From positions 62,001-126,000 of the forward strand of contig CAJQUW010001866.1 in assembly GCA_907163375.1 (NCBI GenBank): 64,000 nucleotides of DNA, written 5' to 3'. The DNA comes from Prostheceraeus crozeri (lineage: Eukaryota > Platyhelminthes > Polycladida > Euryleptidae). Positions 1 to 11,551 of the stretch are shown here, in pieces. The notes under the pieces were generated by a model. That model was not told the DNA's origin and made no database searches. It worked only from the letters and a program-made list of their open reading frames with translations. The stretch's first letter is position 1. Every line of letters begins with the position of its first letter. Made by a program: the position numbers and the translations under genes.

Positions 1-2893
1 CAGAAAGATGTCACAATTCTCCAAAAAAACACACTGGTGAATCGATTTTCGCAAGCAAATCTTTTTGCAATAAGCCTGCTAATTGCACAAAAAAGAAACA
101 TGTATAAAATGTTCAGAATCCACACCAAAAGCCATTGATGCTACGTACCGCAGGTGAACAATTTTAATCACTGACAGTTGCCGTTGCAGCTGTTATTGAC
201 AGTTGCTTATTCTTGTGGGAGTTTTATAATTCTTTAGTCTCTCCTTGACTGGGTCCAGAATCTTCTTTCAACAGATTCCCTATATGAATGCGCGTATTAG
301 AGTATTGGATAATTGTTTACAACTTGTTTCACGGTTTTATCCAGATGTGCAAAAACTACCGTCATTAATCAAATCTACCAAAGTCACTGGCCTCCAGTCC
401 AGCACATGCTTTGGGAGTTGAACGTCCCTTAGATATCTTATATTAATCATAGATGTCCCTGGGAGACTCCCGATCTTCTGGAGAAAATGCAGCGTCAATG
501 AACCCATCGAGCCTGAGGTTTCCACCGCGAAAATGAACCGATCAGCTAGAAAGTAATACTTATGTGTCTTACGTCTCTCTGCTGATGAGGCTACGGAACC
601 GGCTTGGGTGGCCGATGCATTCAGTGCTGTTGAGAAGGTATCTCTGCATATTGCGTCCCACACTAAACACTTGCCTCTAGCGAATGGAAAAGTGACACCA
701 TCTGGCCGCTTCCCATCGCCACGGTCCAGACCAGCTGGTTCCATTACTGGCGATAATCCGCACTTTGCCAGTGCTCGTCGAACAGTTTCATTCAGTGCCG
801 AGTGTCTGGCAAAGTGTCCTACACTATATCGACAAGATAAGGTGTGCAGTCCATATTTGTCGACTACTTCTCCACATCTGCACGGAAATTCTCGGCAAAC
901 TGCAGCACCTACATGAAGTGAAACTGCGGTTCGAAGAGTGTCGTTGTCTAACATTGTACCAATGCTTGACACTGGAATCACGTGTAGCCAAGACCCACTA
1001 TACGTAGATTGTGCACCTATGAGCCTGGCTCGTTCAAGAGTATTTGCATTTGAAAGCCATTCTTGCTGTTGAAGGCAACACAGAAGTTCATCCCAGTCAC
1101 GTTAACAGCCATTCATGTCATCATGTGGATTGCTATCATCTCCATGAAGTTCTGTCCATCGTGAAGCTGCCACTTCAAACTCATTGACACAAAGGGATCC
1201 AGAAAGATTCACAAGGATTTTTGTGGCCAATGTTTTCGACGAAGTAATTGACGACAGATAAGCAGTGAGAGCAACGTCGGATGGTTGTCGGATGCCAATA
1301 CCACCAAAACGAATTGGCTGCTTTGCTTGTGCCCATGGTCGATCATTAAAGTTGACATTGATGATCTCTTCCAGACCGGATTTTATGGTTGAGTCCAGAC
1401 GATTAAGGGCTTCTTCACGTTCAAAGCAAGGTGCTGAACAAAGGAGATAACTTAATCTGGGAATGAGTGAGATCCGACTAAGTAGGTAAAATGCAGCATG
1501 AGAATTGACAGACTCAAGTCTTTCGCAGGCTAAAGTGATCGAGGCTTCCTTTTCCTGGAGTGCATCATTAATTGCAAGATTTGACAGTGGAGAGCCTAGT
1601 AATGTCAGTTCACCCTCTGATGGGCTCTTCAGAGTTGGAAGTAAATCTTGAAAACGTACTATCACTTGCTGAAAGTCATTATCATCAAGACCAACATTTA
1701 TCAGTTCGCATTTTGATGCATTGATAGCCAGACCAAGGGATCGCAAACCATCAGCAGCTCTCTGAACGTCCTAGAAAACTTTTTCTGATGGGCTTGCAAT
1801 AGTCGCGTCGTCGAGATACCACAGATTGAATGGGCACTGCAATGAACGGGCTACAGAATCAATATTAAGAGAAAAGAAAAGAGGACCGGCTACGTCTCCT
1901 TGATAAACATCCCTTTCTGAAAGTATAATCTTTTCACCGAAGCACAATACCGATGGTGACTTGTAGGCCTGGTAGGCCATAGGTAATAATTCTGGAGTTC
2001 TGTCAGCAATTGCTTTAATCTTCTTATCACGTCGTAGTGAATTGAATGCATTCCGAACGTCCAAATTTGACAGCAACATATTTACTTGCTTCGTCATTAT
2101 TGAGTAAACCTCGAAAAGCATTAGGAGCAGCTTCACAGCCGGATCGGATGCCGACACCCAACTGAACAGGCTCTAACTGAGGGCTAACTCGGCGGGTGGC
2201 CTTCAAAACTGCAATTTTGCAAGCAAGGCGACGGAGAACTGGACCTGTAGCAATGGGACGTATGCCGCCGGTTTTTTTCTTCAGCGCGATAAGTCTCCTT
2301 GAATATATTAATTCCCGTGCGAAGAGTGGCAAAGATCCGGGAATCACTGCTACAGCCAGATTTCTTAAGGATGAAAGCAACCGTTCGGCAGCTTGTCCAA
2401 CATTCTCAGTTGTCAGATCTTTCAAATGCAATGGTAGAATGCCATCTATACCACTTGCTGAGGCGCCTGAGAAAGATTTGATCGCGGCTCGCACTTCAGG
2501 GATCGTTACGTTCATATTAATGTCTGTTACAATCTCTGGAAAATGTTTGTCTTCCGCAGCACTTGGATGTTTATCTCTTAATTCAATTTCGGCTTCATCG
2601 ATCAAGTCAGGAGTGTCGGTTGAACATACCATTCCTATTGCTGCCCGCATGTCGTGAGCTGCCAACTTTGCTTGTATGATGCGATTCAGCTTCCTTGAGT
2701 TCATTTTTTCAATTCCAAACTTTTTGTGATCTTTGTTACTTACTTTAGTAGTCGTTGAAGGCTCTACACCAGCTAAAAAGTCATCTGTCTGTTGTTTCAC
2801 CCTGAATTTCTTTCCTGGAGAACTTTCATTGGGTTAACTGAAACCACTTCGACAAGTCCATTATCCATTCTTTGTAGGGGAGACGGACATTCT
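1..2893 (-). mobile_element. LINE retrotransposon with restriction-like endonuclease (truncated by window and by piggyBac)
   Basis: The minus strand reads as a non-LTR retrotransposon. Its coding part lies at about 2890 to 337 and its 3' untranslated tail fills 336 to 1 and probably continues left of the window. The same tail occurs again at 58679-59095 in the opposite orientation, which shows that it is a dispersed repeat and fixes the 3' part of the element. The 5' end is interrupted at 2893 by the terminal repeat of a piggyBac element. The sequence beyond that element (5454 onward) looks like a different LINE, so the missing 5' part is not recovered here. Confidence 0.85.
337..2890 (-). 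pseudogene. LINE reverse transcriptase plus CCHC/restriction-like endonuclease, broken
   Basis: This is the polyprotein of the LINE. The reverse transcriptase copies element RNA at a nick made by the endonuclease. Visible parts in order are an RT N-terminal region (2800-2090), the palm with NLDVRNAFNSL and the catalytic motif YLDD (about 2040-1800), a thumb/linker region (1746-1102), and a C-terminal domain (981-337). That domain carries a CxC...H...C cluster followed by KRPDG and an Asp 15 residues after the PD aspartate, the pattern of R2-type restriction-like endonucleases. One frameshift near 2085 and in-frame stops at 1771-1773 and 1102-1104 break it; otherwise the frame is continuous. 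The 2797-2890 stretch continues the frame upstream after another shift. I infer an R2/NeSL/Hero-like clade but cannot place it more exactly. Confidence 0.85.
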
Positions 2894-5449
2894 CCCTTAT
2901 CAGGCCGGCCTTCGAAAAAGCCGTTGTTGGCCAACGTGTTACAAAATGCAACAAATATTATTTCCAATAAATACTGCTTCATGGGTGTCATGTGTCAATT
3001 CTGGATGATTTGAAAGCATATTTATGTTGAATACTTGCAGTGGGAGGCATAAATGACTAATATACATACATGTTGGCTTATAACTTACAGATAGCAGTGA
3101 GATACCGTCAAATAATGACATCACGCGTAATCGAAGTCTCTTGCGAATATAATGTATGCTTTCATGTGAGTGATGTAGCATAGATTTCATTATTGCTGTC
3201 AATGCGCGAACGGTGCATGTACATGTAGATATCTATGTACGTGCAATAATGAGCTCAATATTCAAATATTTCAAACCATGCTATTATATACACAATGTTA
3301 TGCATGGTATTGTGCGTTTGTTATTGATTGATTCAGACATCAATAGCTATCATTTTTTGAATTTATTTGAAAGCAGCTAAAATATCTTGCTTGATTTACT
3401 CCATTGCTATAATCATGTCAGCGCAACAACGAAATCGACGATTAACTTTCCAACAAGCAGTCCAAGCTATACTAGAACACTCCGATGATAGTGACGACAA
3501 CGATAATTATACTGTAGAAGAATTGATTCCAACGACGACTGATGATGACTTCCATCCGCATGCAAGTGAGGCCGGCGATCAAATCAAAGTTGAAGGTGAC
3601 GGAGAAATTGAAGTATTTGAAGAAGAAGAAGAGCAAGACTATGAAAGTGCTTCCTCGGATGGTGATAGTGATGACGACGACGAAATACCTATCACAGCAA
3701 ATGGAATATCATATTCACGCATTCCTCCTGCTGATCGCAGATGGGCTAGAAATGTTATCGAATATCACGACCGTCCCCGCAATTTGGCTCATGTCATTTC
3801 CGAAATCGAAGCTTTCCTCTTATTTATGCCCGAACGATTGTTGCGAACTGTTCTCCGATATACAAAGAAAGTGTACCGACCTAGCGCGCGAACGAAATAA
3901 GAGAATTCCTGCATTTTCTTACGAAGAGTTTCTTGCCTGCATAGGAGTGCTGATTCGCCTTGGTAGTGACAGAGACAATTTTACTTCTCTTGATGACATT
4001 TGGTCACTCCAAGATAGTCGTCCCTTTTACCGGGCTGTAATTTCGCGCAACCGATTCAAAACTTTTCTGTGCGTGTTCCGATTTGATAATTATCGATCGA
4101 GGAAACAGCGAATACCAAATGATCGACTGGCTGCTATTTCGGAAGTGTGGAATATCTTTCTCGATTCACTTCGTCGAGTATACGTTCCAGGTCCAGTTCT
4201 CACAGTTGATGAACAGCTCTTAGGATATAGAGGACGAGTGCCAGGTCGTACGTATATGCCCTCAAAACCGAAGAAGTACGGCTTGAAGTTCTTTTGGTTA
4301 TGTGAAGGGGGATCTGGATTTGCACTCAATGGAAGTATTTACACTGGAAGGTCTGCAAATGAACCGGTCCATCGCAATTTGGGAGGAGACGTAGTATTGG
4401 AGTTGGTGCAGCCATATAGGAACAGTCATCGACAGATAGTGACTGATAACTTTTTTACTTCGCATTATCTAGCCGTGACTCTCATAAACCAAGGTCTGAC
4501 GCTACTTGGTACTATTCGCAAGCATCGCAAAGAAGTTCCTTCACTTTTACGAGAGAAAAAGCCGCAGTTTGACAGTACCTTCCTATACGACCATGAAAAC
4601 AAAATTACTCTTGTCTCATATTCGCCAACCAGAAATCGTGTTGTGATTTTACTAAGTTCTTCGCATGGTCGTGGTACCGTTGATGAACAAAGTGATCTTC
4701 GTCGACCGAACATGATATTGGATTACAACCATGGCAAAGGTGGTGTCGATCAAATGGATGAGAATGCTGAGGAGTTTTCATGTGTAAGAAAGACAGTTCG
4801 TTGGCCCTTGCTTGTTTTCTACAATATCATCAATGACGCCAGTAACAACGCCTTTGTTTTCTACAAGCGTGATGGCTATGGTTAGAGCAGAAAGGAATTT
4901 CTTCGCGCTTTATCGTTGCAACTCGCAGCCCCTTTTGCGAAACAACGACATCAACAGAACCGAAGCTTGCATCGACACATTGTCAATGCTGCACAGATAT
5001 TCGGTTTTGTATCAGATGAAGCCGCTCCTTCCAATCTCAGAAGGCAAGTTGGTCGCTGTTACCTGTGCTCGACACCATCTCGTGGTTTGTGTGATAAGTG
5101 TGGACACCGCATTTCCCCACGTCACAAAAGTGTCAAAAATCAATTGTATGCTCAACCTGTTCATGAAATCATCATGCGTTTTATCAATAAAATGTGTTTT
5201 TTACTGAGTATTGATGGTTCTATAAGCTAATCGCTCTGTTACACTTTGTAACACCTTGGCCGACAAGTAGTAGTAACATTACTCTGCAAAAGATTTGGTT
5301 CAATTCAATGATTTTTATAGCTAATTAGTTGAAATCAGTAATTTCAACCATCATTCTACAGCTTTGTTGGAATCGTAGTTTTAGAAATTAAAAAAAATCA
5401 AAATTAAAATTTTCTTGTTACACTTTGTAACACGTTGGCCTGATAAGGG
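2894..5449 (+). mobile_element. piggyBac-family DNA transposon, 2556 bp
   Basis: The left end reads CCCTTATCAGGCC at 2894-2906, and the right end is its inverse, GGCCTGATAAGGG, at 5437-5449. Further inward both ends share an AACGTGTTACAAA-type block (right 5421-5437, left near 2922-2936), and a second internal copy lies near 5239-5262. The right end is followed by TTAA (5450-5453), the known piggyBac target. The left flank reads TTCT instead, so one copy of the target site has mutated or the left junction was rearranged. The element encloses a piggyBac transposase. It is inserted at the edge of the LINE remnant. Confidence 0.88.
3415..5230 (+). pseudogene. piggyBac transposase (DDE_Tnp_1_7, PGBD-like), one frameshift and one stop
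   Basis: This is a cut-and-paste transposase acting in the nucleus at TTAA sites. The start chosen is the ATG at 3415 (MSAQQRNRR), which gives an acidic Asp/Glu-rich N-terminus typical of the family. The frame shifts near 3866, just before RKCTDLARERNK. The catalytic core then runs to 4885 with the three expected acids visible in VDEQLL, TDNFFTS and GVDQMD. An in-frame TAG at 4883-4885 is followed at once by family-like sequence (RKEFLRALSLQL) and a C-terminal Cys/His-rich zinc-finger-like segment (CYLCS...CDKCGH) ending at 5230. Every diagnostic residue is present, so the copy was probably active until recently; these two lesions inactivate it. Confidence 0.88.
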
Positions 5450-5453
5450 TTAA
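5450..5453. other. TTAA target site of the piggyBac insertion
   Basis: The tetranucleotide TTAA directly abuts the right terminal GATAAGGG. The corresponding left tetranucleotide, 2890-2893, is TTCT. Confidence 0.75.
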
Positions 5454-5830
5454 TGGATTTCACTATCCTTCAAGCTAATCTCCTTGCAATCTGCAAACAC
5501 CGTTTCGCACCACGTCTTCTTAAGATGGTTTCTCGGCGTTCGCCACGGTATGTCCATGCCATGCGTCTTCCTGACCTAATTACTTTTTAGCTTCCGGAGA
5601 ACATGCTCAAACAATCTTAGACGGTTCGCTTTCAAGACAGTCTTGATTTCTTCTATTCCAAGATGCTGGAGAAGCATGATGGAGGCGAACCTGTCCTTCA
5701 AAGACACACTATCATGCTGCTGTCACCATCCTCTGTTGATCCTCGACTTTCATGGGCCATGTTTCACTGTCGCATGTTATGCGCCTTCTCACCCACGGGT
5801 ATACACTTGACCTTTCATCCATAAAGGAGT
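5454..5830 (-). pseudogene. decayed LINE ORF C-terminal region
   Basis: Read on the minus strand, short pieces in different frames match the C-terminal part of RTE/CR1-type LINE proteins. There is an (C)DSETWPMKVED stretch near 5750, an LRLFEHVLRK stretch near 5610 (family form RLRWFGHVLR) and a piece around 5530-5470 resembling the GRPRKTW...D.K tail. Several frameshifts and stops separate them. It is older than the neighbouring elements. It lies directly beyond the piggyBac right end, so piggyBac now separates two unrelated LINE remnants. Confidence 0.55.
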
Positions 5831-6480
5831 CGTCCTCGATGTCAGAAATTGTGACAACTCACGAAACTTTCGCCAACCAGATTGTGCTCGTGCAGATAAT
5901 AATGCAGCCAGTGAACAACCACCGGAGTCCATCAAAACACCATGGTAATAGAGGTGGGCTATACAGGGTCGAAAAAGGTCACATTTTTCAAATCCATTTG
6001 AACACCAGCTTATTTCAATGAGTAGCGTCTCCTGATCATTATTGTAATCCGTACGAAATTGAGTAGATGCGGACCAAAATAAACATGGTACGTCACTCTG
6101 TCAAAATTTTCGCGGTTGATGTATTCTGCGACAGTTCGCAACAAGCAATGGCTTCAACAGGAAGGAGCTGCGACTTTGATTTGGTTGACTATTAAAAATC
6201 TGCGGATTCCTATCGCATAAATTAGTATCATTCGTCTTTTCTTTGAATAATTACATGAATAGGTTCCAGAATTCCTACAATTTCGTCCGGCGGGTTACCA
6301 TTTTCATTTTCTTTAGATGCCTCAGCTAATACTTGTGTACATGTCAGTGTCTGAAATTCTTCCAACCCCCTACAATATTTATCAAAATTACTACATCGTA
6401 GTTTTTAAAATTTAGTTTCTGAAATCACAAGTACTTATAATTACGTGAGGATATATGCATAAATAGGCCTATTCAGGGCA
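5831..6480. other. no gene seen
   Basis: AT-rich sequence with short open frames only. No domain, splice pair or repeat boundary was recognised. A TAGGCCTA palindrome lies at 6464-6471. Confidence 0.5.
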
Positions 6481-6500
6481 TTTGAACGGTCATATTTTCG

Positions 6501-6548
6501 CCGTTCGTTCGATCTTCCGTTCATTAGCCTTTCAGACCCATTCGTTCG
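6501..6548 (+). repeat. CGTTC-rich direct repeat, left copy
   Basis: The block CCGTTCGTTCGATC...CCGTTCATTAGCCTTTCAGAC is repeated in the same orientation at 7943-7990 with scattered differences. The surrounding 6485-6600 is dense in GTTC/GAAC words. The pair flanks about 1.4 kb of DNA with no recognisable coding capacity. Confidence 0.5.
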
Positions 6549-7942
6549 TTCACCGCTCAAATGAGTAATCACCACCGTTCCGTTCGTTCATGGCATAAAG
6601 CACCCTTTCAATAGCTCTTTTTAAGTCAAAACGATGCTAAATTTTGATGGATCCGTCGTTGTCCATGTGATGCTGTCGTTTATAGCTAACATTGGTTTTT
6701 TCAGAGAAACGTGGAAGTCGGCAATGCAGGATGTTCTCACATCTCACATCATATAATACAAACTGCACTATCGGGAAATTTGTCTTCCTTATCGCCCCGC
6801 AATGACAACGCGAAGCATAAGTTGACGTTGAACGTTACACTACATGTCACCCACGCCTTTTGTATCAAACCCAATCGAACTAGAGAATATAGAAATCCAC
6901 AGAGGAAGTCAAAATCCTAATGTCGTGATTATTAGCCTATAACAAGCTTTAGCAGCATTATGCTGCACGAAATTGCTAGGTGAATAATGCCATCGCTCAC
7001 AACAGGATAACTAGGCCTATATGTAGAATGCTAACATAGGCCTAGGTCTAGCCTTCATAAAAAGAGACTAAATAATACGTTGCGACAATTCGATAGTGAC
7101 TAGATTCAATTACTTCAAAATAATAAGATTAGTCTACATTGGGCCTACGTCATGCTTGCCGCCATGAATCCCTACCAGCATATCCACCGACCCGGTATCA
7201 ATTCGGAGATTAAGCCAATATTGTACCGCTTCCCGCAAAAATCGAGATGCCCGCAGCGGGCCCCACACCGGCTTATGACAACTTGATGCAAAAGCAACAT
7301 ATTACATGCTATTTTTAAAAAGTAAAATCAAACTGACACTCACAGTATAAGTAGGCCTACTTCATAACAACTTTTGAATTGAAACGGTTCAATGTTTTGT
7401 GACCAAGTGATGGATTAAATGATAATCTAGTGCATATCATGACAGCAGCTTTAGTTGCTTCATGGAAGGACTTGAAACTTCTTGAGTGCTGCTTCTTCAG
7501 TTTCAACACTGCTAAACAGAATTAATAGTAATATGCGTAGATGTTTTAGCAGTTTATGAGTACTACATGTATTTACGGGATACTAAATCGATAGCAAGAG
7601 GTGGAAGCATTTTGTAATAGCAAGTCACTTGTCACTTTATTCACGAAATGTCATTGAACTGAAGTCTTATTGCTTAAACAAGCAATTTCGGAGAGCATCA
7701 ATAGATTTTTCTTTTATCGAAATTTCCGAGGTTTCAATAGCACAAAAGTCAAATGGGACACGGGTGACCCATACCCAAATTGGCACTTCAATATTTTCAA
7801 GTTTCAAAATACTACTTTATTGAAGTTAGACTGTGTAAATAAGCAATTTTGGAAAATATCAAGAGTATTCTACCATTATTTCTTATACCGGGTTTTCCGG
7901 GGTTAAATTACCGTTCAATCACGTTCAATCAAACAAAAAAAG
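6549..7942. other. no gene seen; segment between two direct repeats
   Basis: Short open frames only, without recognisable motifs. It contains TAGGCCTA palindromes at 7012, 7037 and 7352. It could be the body of an unidentified repeat bounded by the CGTTC-rich direct repeats. Confidence 0.4.
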
Positions 7943-7990
7943 CCGTTCATTCCGATCACCGTTCATCGGCTTCTCAGACATGCCGTTCGA
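7943..7990 (+). repeat. CGTTC-rich direct repeat, right copy
   Basis: Same-orientation partner of 6501-6548, sharing CCGTTCATTCCGATC, CCGTTCAT and TCAGACATGCCGTTCG in register. Confidence 0.5.
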
Positions 7991-8020
7991 TAATTCGTTC
8001 ATCAGAAAAATGAAAAAAAA

Positions 8021-8188
8021 ATGGTCCCGAAACTTTGTCCAAGGGAAAGACTAGAGCTGATATTCGAATGGCAGGAACGCGTGCAGCAACATTTAAAACG
8101 TATGTTTCTGCTACAAAAAATCAACCGGGAAATCGATTGCCTCTTGCAGATCATCGAAGTAGATAATCCAGAAGAATTCGATCTGTGA
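8021..8188 (+). CDS. small ORF or terminal exon, 55 residues, function unknown
   Basis: An ATG at 8021 opens a 55-codon frame (starting MVPKLCPRERLELIFEWQE and ending NPEEFDL, stop 8186-8188). It is charged, Leu-rich and strongly helical, with an acidic C-terminus, and reads more like protein than the surrounding DNA. An AATAAA follows only 20 bases after the stop (8209-8214), which is the layout of a terminal exon or a short processed copy. The preceding sequence is an A-rich stretch with no clear AG acceptor. I do not recognise the family. It may be the tail of an unidentified transposon protein. Confidence 0.3.
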   Translation: MVPKLCPRERLELIFEWQERVQQHLKRMFLLQKINREIDCLLQIIEVDNPEEFDL

Positions 8189-8208
8189 ATTTTTACTCGG
8201 TGTAGAGT

Positions 8209-8214
8209 AATAAA
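8209..8214 (+). terminator. candidate polyadenylation signal AATAAA
   Basis: AATAAA lies 20 bases downstream of the stop of the small ORF at 8021-8188. On its own such a hexamer is common in AT-rich DNA. Confidence 0.3.
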
Positions 8215-10651
8215 TTTACAAATGACCATCTTATATTCTTATCAAAATTTTAAAGATGCTAGATGAGCTCTCGTACGAGTACCGATCTGGAGTGCAGAAG
8301 AAGCGGAAGGCAAGAATAAATCCCTAGAATTGGCGATTCAGACACTTAATTTTCCTAGGCTTTTTAAAGAAAATGACTGATCGCAACATCTTCGATTTGT
8401 TATCCTGCGTGTTCGGTTCTATCACTATCCACGACTCCCTCAATAATTCCTTTGTTGACTCTGTGTGCCAGCTCCACATGGTTTTGCCCTCCATCTTTTA
8501 AACCTCGCTCTGTTTCCTCACCATCTCATTATACTATTTCTGTTTCAAAGAGGCAATCTCTTACAGATGCTGATCATAAACAACTGAAGCAAACCTTAAC
8601 ATGTCCGAGGATTCTCATCAATGATCATAGATCTCGGCCCAAAATGATGCGCCTTACCACCAAAAGCTGTCAATGAACAGTATTGCAATTGCTTGTGATC
8701 ATGTCCTGAACATATCTTCCCTATGCATTGCCAAGGGAGGGGTACCGTAGACTCCTGATGTGAGCTGCAATGCTAGTTTCTCAAAACATTGCGGGCGACA
8801 TCACCAATAATCGAGTTATTCATGTTAATCTGGTGCTCTATGGAAGCTCATCGGTCCTCATCAGCTTCTCCATCAATTCGATGATTGAAGGCCGAACACG
8901 CGAGCGCAAAACGTATTATATTTATTTATGTTATTTCAGTGTCCCTATTTTACATGAAAAGGGGTAGGGGGAAATGTCACATATAAATATAACACGATAT
9001 TCATATGCAGGTGAAAAGCAGTCAGTAATCAATTCATGCCTTCTCCATCACACTCTTTGACCGGGGATGCAAGTGCAAATTGATGAAAAATCCGGAAAAT
9101 GAGCTAGGATGCGCCTTTTACTTACTACTAACTTAAAAATTTCAATGATTTAGATTGACCAAACGAACACCTGCTCCAATGACACGTAAACTTGTAAAAC
9201 AAAGGTCGCAATAATTTCAGTGTACGGTAGATGTCTCATACCTTCACACCTCAGCATTTGAAGTGACAAGATAATATCTTCAGAGGTGACTATACCGGCA
9301 TACGTACATGTACGCTGCACATTTTGTGTCCTAAACAATTTACCGACATTTCAAACTGTCCTTCACCTTCTCCACCCAAGTTCTCCAATCTTACGTGTTC
9401 TCCAGATCTCTCTTGAAACAGTCTTGAAACGCATGTGAAAAGATATTTTGTGGAGAAGTGCAACAAATAATTTTCATCACTTTCCATGTAATATAAAAGC
9501 GCTTCTGAAATTTTTTTTTGTTTACTGATACACACGAAATTTTAACGCAGAACTAACGATTTCTAAAATCCCCGCAAAATGCTGTATGCAATTAATAAGT
9601 GTTCATGTTTCGGTGGTAAGATGGCTCAGTTTATTAAGGGCATCGATTCGGTGTGGGAGTGCGTACAAGTGTTTTCAATTAGTGTAGTCTGACGAATCTA
9701 ACGACAGCAATCCGCTCGCTCTGAACAATAATACTTGTATGTCCTGGAGGAACTCCACCTATCATTTTGAAAAATATGAAAGTGAAATGGTATTCAATGG
9801 ATTCTAAGGTCTACCAGAAACACATCTTATATAGTTTTGTACTTTAAACCATATTTTTGAGACATGATATTTTTCAGACATTTCACAAAGCAATTAAGAT
9901 AAAGCTGCATAGGCCTACTGGTATTATATCGGCTGTCAAGCATTTAACAGAAACTATTGACTGAAATTTTCCAAGAAAAATTAAAAAACAGAAAATCTCA
10001 CACAAAAAATAAAAAACAGAATAATTCACACATTATTGAGAAAAACATGCTCTGTGATCCAGCTGTCGTTAAAATTTGATGAAACTTACACATAAAATTT
10101 ACAATTAATAATCGACACTTGCATGAAAATATCTAAAATTTCTCATTTTTACTTTGTTGCTATAAAGGAGCGTATTTCTAAAAAGCCTAATAAGGTTCCG
10201 TTCATGGTCAAAGTATATTCATGTCATTATGGTGTGGTTGAAGAAATAAATGCGTGAGAAATTTATTAGGAAGCAAAAAATTAACAACCTCTACGAGTAT
10301 TAGGAAAAAAATCAGCATCTGTCACTCAAAAGCCACAACGACATCAACGTGCGCAACAGCAAAAAATCTAGGTGAAGTATAGATGTCAGAGTAACAAAAC
10401 AAAATGTCAAAAATTCTCTAAGTAGTCTGCTTTTTCACAGATTTTACTGTTTATGCTCGCTTTTTTTCTTCGTAAAATTTGATTTCCTTCTTCAGCCCAT
10501 AACTTCCCTTCTATATGACTAACTTCAATTAACCTTCAGCACTTTTCAACAATTCATTTGATAGCCTATCTCTGTCATGTTGTTTTTTTAATAAAAAATT
10601 GCTTGCTAATTACGTGATGCCGCATCTACATGTAGTAGCCCTCCAGCTGCT
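8215..10651. other. no gene seen
   Basis: Apart from short open frames, nothing with a recognisable domain. TAGGCCTA lies at 9910-9917. The stretch around 9613-9660 contains a tRNA box-A-like word but no matching box B. Confidence 0.5.
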
Positions 10652-10960
10652 TCAGTTTTCATTCTCATCCTTCTCATCTTCAATGATTTTCTTCTCTTTC
10701 TCGTCCAATGCCTCATACCTCCTTTGTACAGATTCAACAGCCTCAATTGCTGCCGTCTTCTTAATCACCTTATTTATTTCTCTTTAATCGGCAAGCAGTT
10801 GTTCCCTTTTTTCTTTCCTAATGCTGACAATGAGCACCCCAGAACAATCCAGCATGTGTATAGAAAGACTATGAGCCTCAACATCTCCCAAAAAGGCGAG
10901 CACACTTTTGATGGCAATCATTGCGGAGTTCCAATGGATAAAACATTTTTTTTTTTATGA
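10652..10960 (-). pseudogene. decayed coding fragment with charged C-terminal tail, family uncertain
   Basis: On the minus strand a coding-like stretch runs down to a stop at 10652-10654. It ends in a Lys/Glu-rich helix (ESVQRRYEALDEKEKK...) and is preceded, after a stop near 10780, by IRKEKREQLL and FLGDVEAHSLSIHMLD. The charged tail resembles those following the dimerisation region in the two hAT transposases of this window, so a hAT-derived fragment is one reading. No diagnostic motif confirms it. Confidence 0.3.
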
Positions 10961-10973
10961 TGTCACAATATTT

Positions 10974-11231
10974 TCATTGTCGACTGGCTTCTATCAAGAG
11001 GAGCATTCCCTTTGTGGACGCATGTGAAAGTTTTGGCAACTCTTTTTGTGTTGACATTGATTTGTTGTCATATCGCCGGCTGCCTTTGAGAGAGCATCGC
11101 TCTAAATATAGCCAAGACAAATAATCGGAGAGTGTACCTCCGATGATTTCACTGTTTTTTAAGTTGGCCCTCAGCATGACAAAATCGTCTCTGACCACAG
11201 AAACACCTCTCGTCGGTCGTAAATTAGACGA
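10974..11231 (-). CDS. open frame, unknown, possibly part of the same decayed element
   Basis: The longest frame reads VVRDDFVMLRANLK... and continues open for about 85 codons on the minus strand, immediately upstream of the 10652-10960 fragment. No domain was recognised. It could be chance or a decayed transposon coding region. Confidence 0.2.
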   Translation of the reverse strand, partial: SSNLRPTRGVSVVRDDFVMLRANLKNSEIIGGTLSDYLSWLYLERCSLKGSRRYDNKSMSTQKELPKLSHASTKGMLLLIEASRQ

Positions 11232-11551
11232 AGTAGCGCAGGCGAGTTCTCCATGACGCCAGTTGTCCCCTTATCTCCACAATCGAATCTTAGACAGGTG
11301 GGATCTCTCAAGCAATTGGAAGTCCAAAAGAAGTTTCTTTGCTTGCACGACGCTATTTCACACAGCGATTCTTTTATGGCGCTTCTTCTATCTACAACAT
11401 GCTTGAAATCTTCAACCAGGATAGAAGAGTGAAATACTCACAATTGATTTACTCACACCCACAGATGCGATAGAGTCAGAATTTATCCCACAGATACATG
11501 TTCAAAGCACAATTGATTACTTTTGTAGTATAGGCCTATATAAATGTGTGC

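Noticed and set aside
9613-9690. tRNA-like box A (TGGCTCAGTT) sequence
   Set aside because: No box B at a workable distance and no cloverleaf; the ATCGATTCGG nearby is too close to box A.
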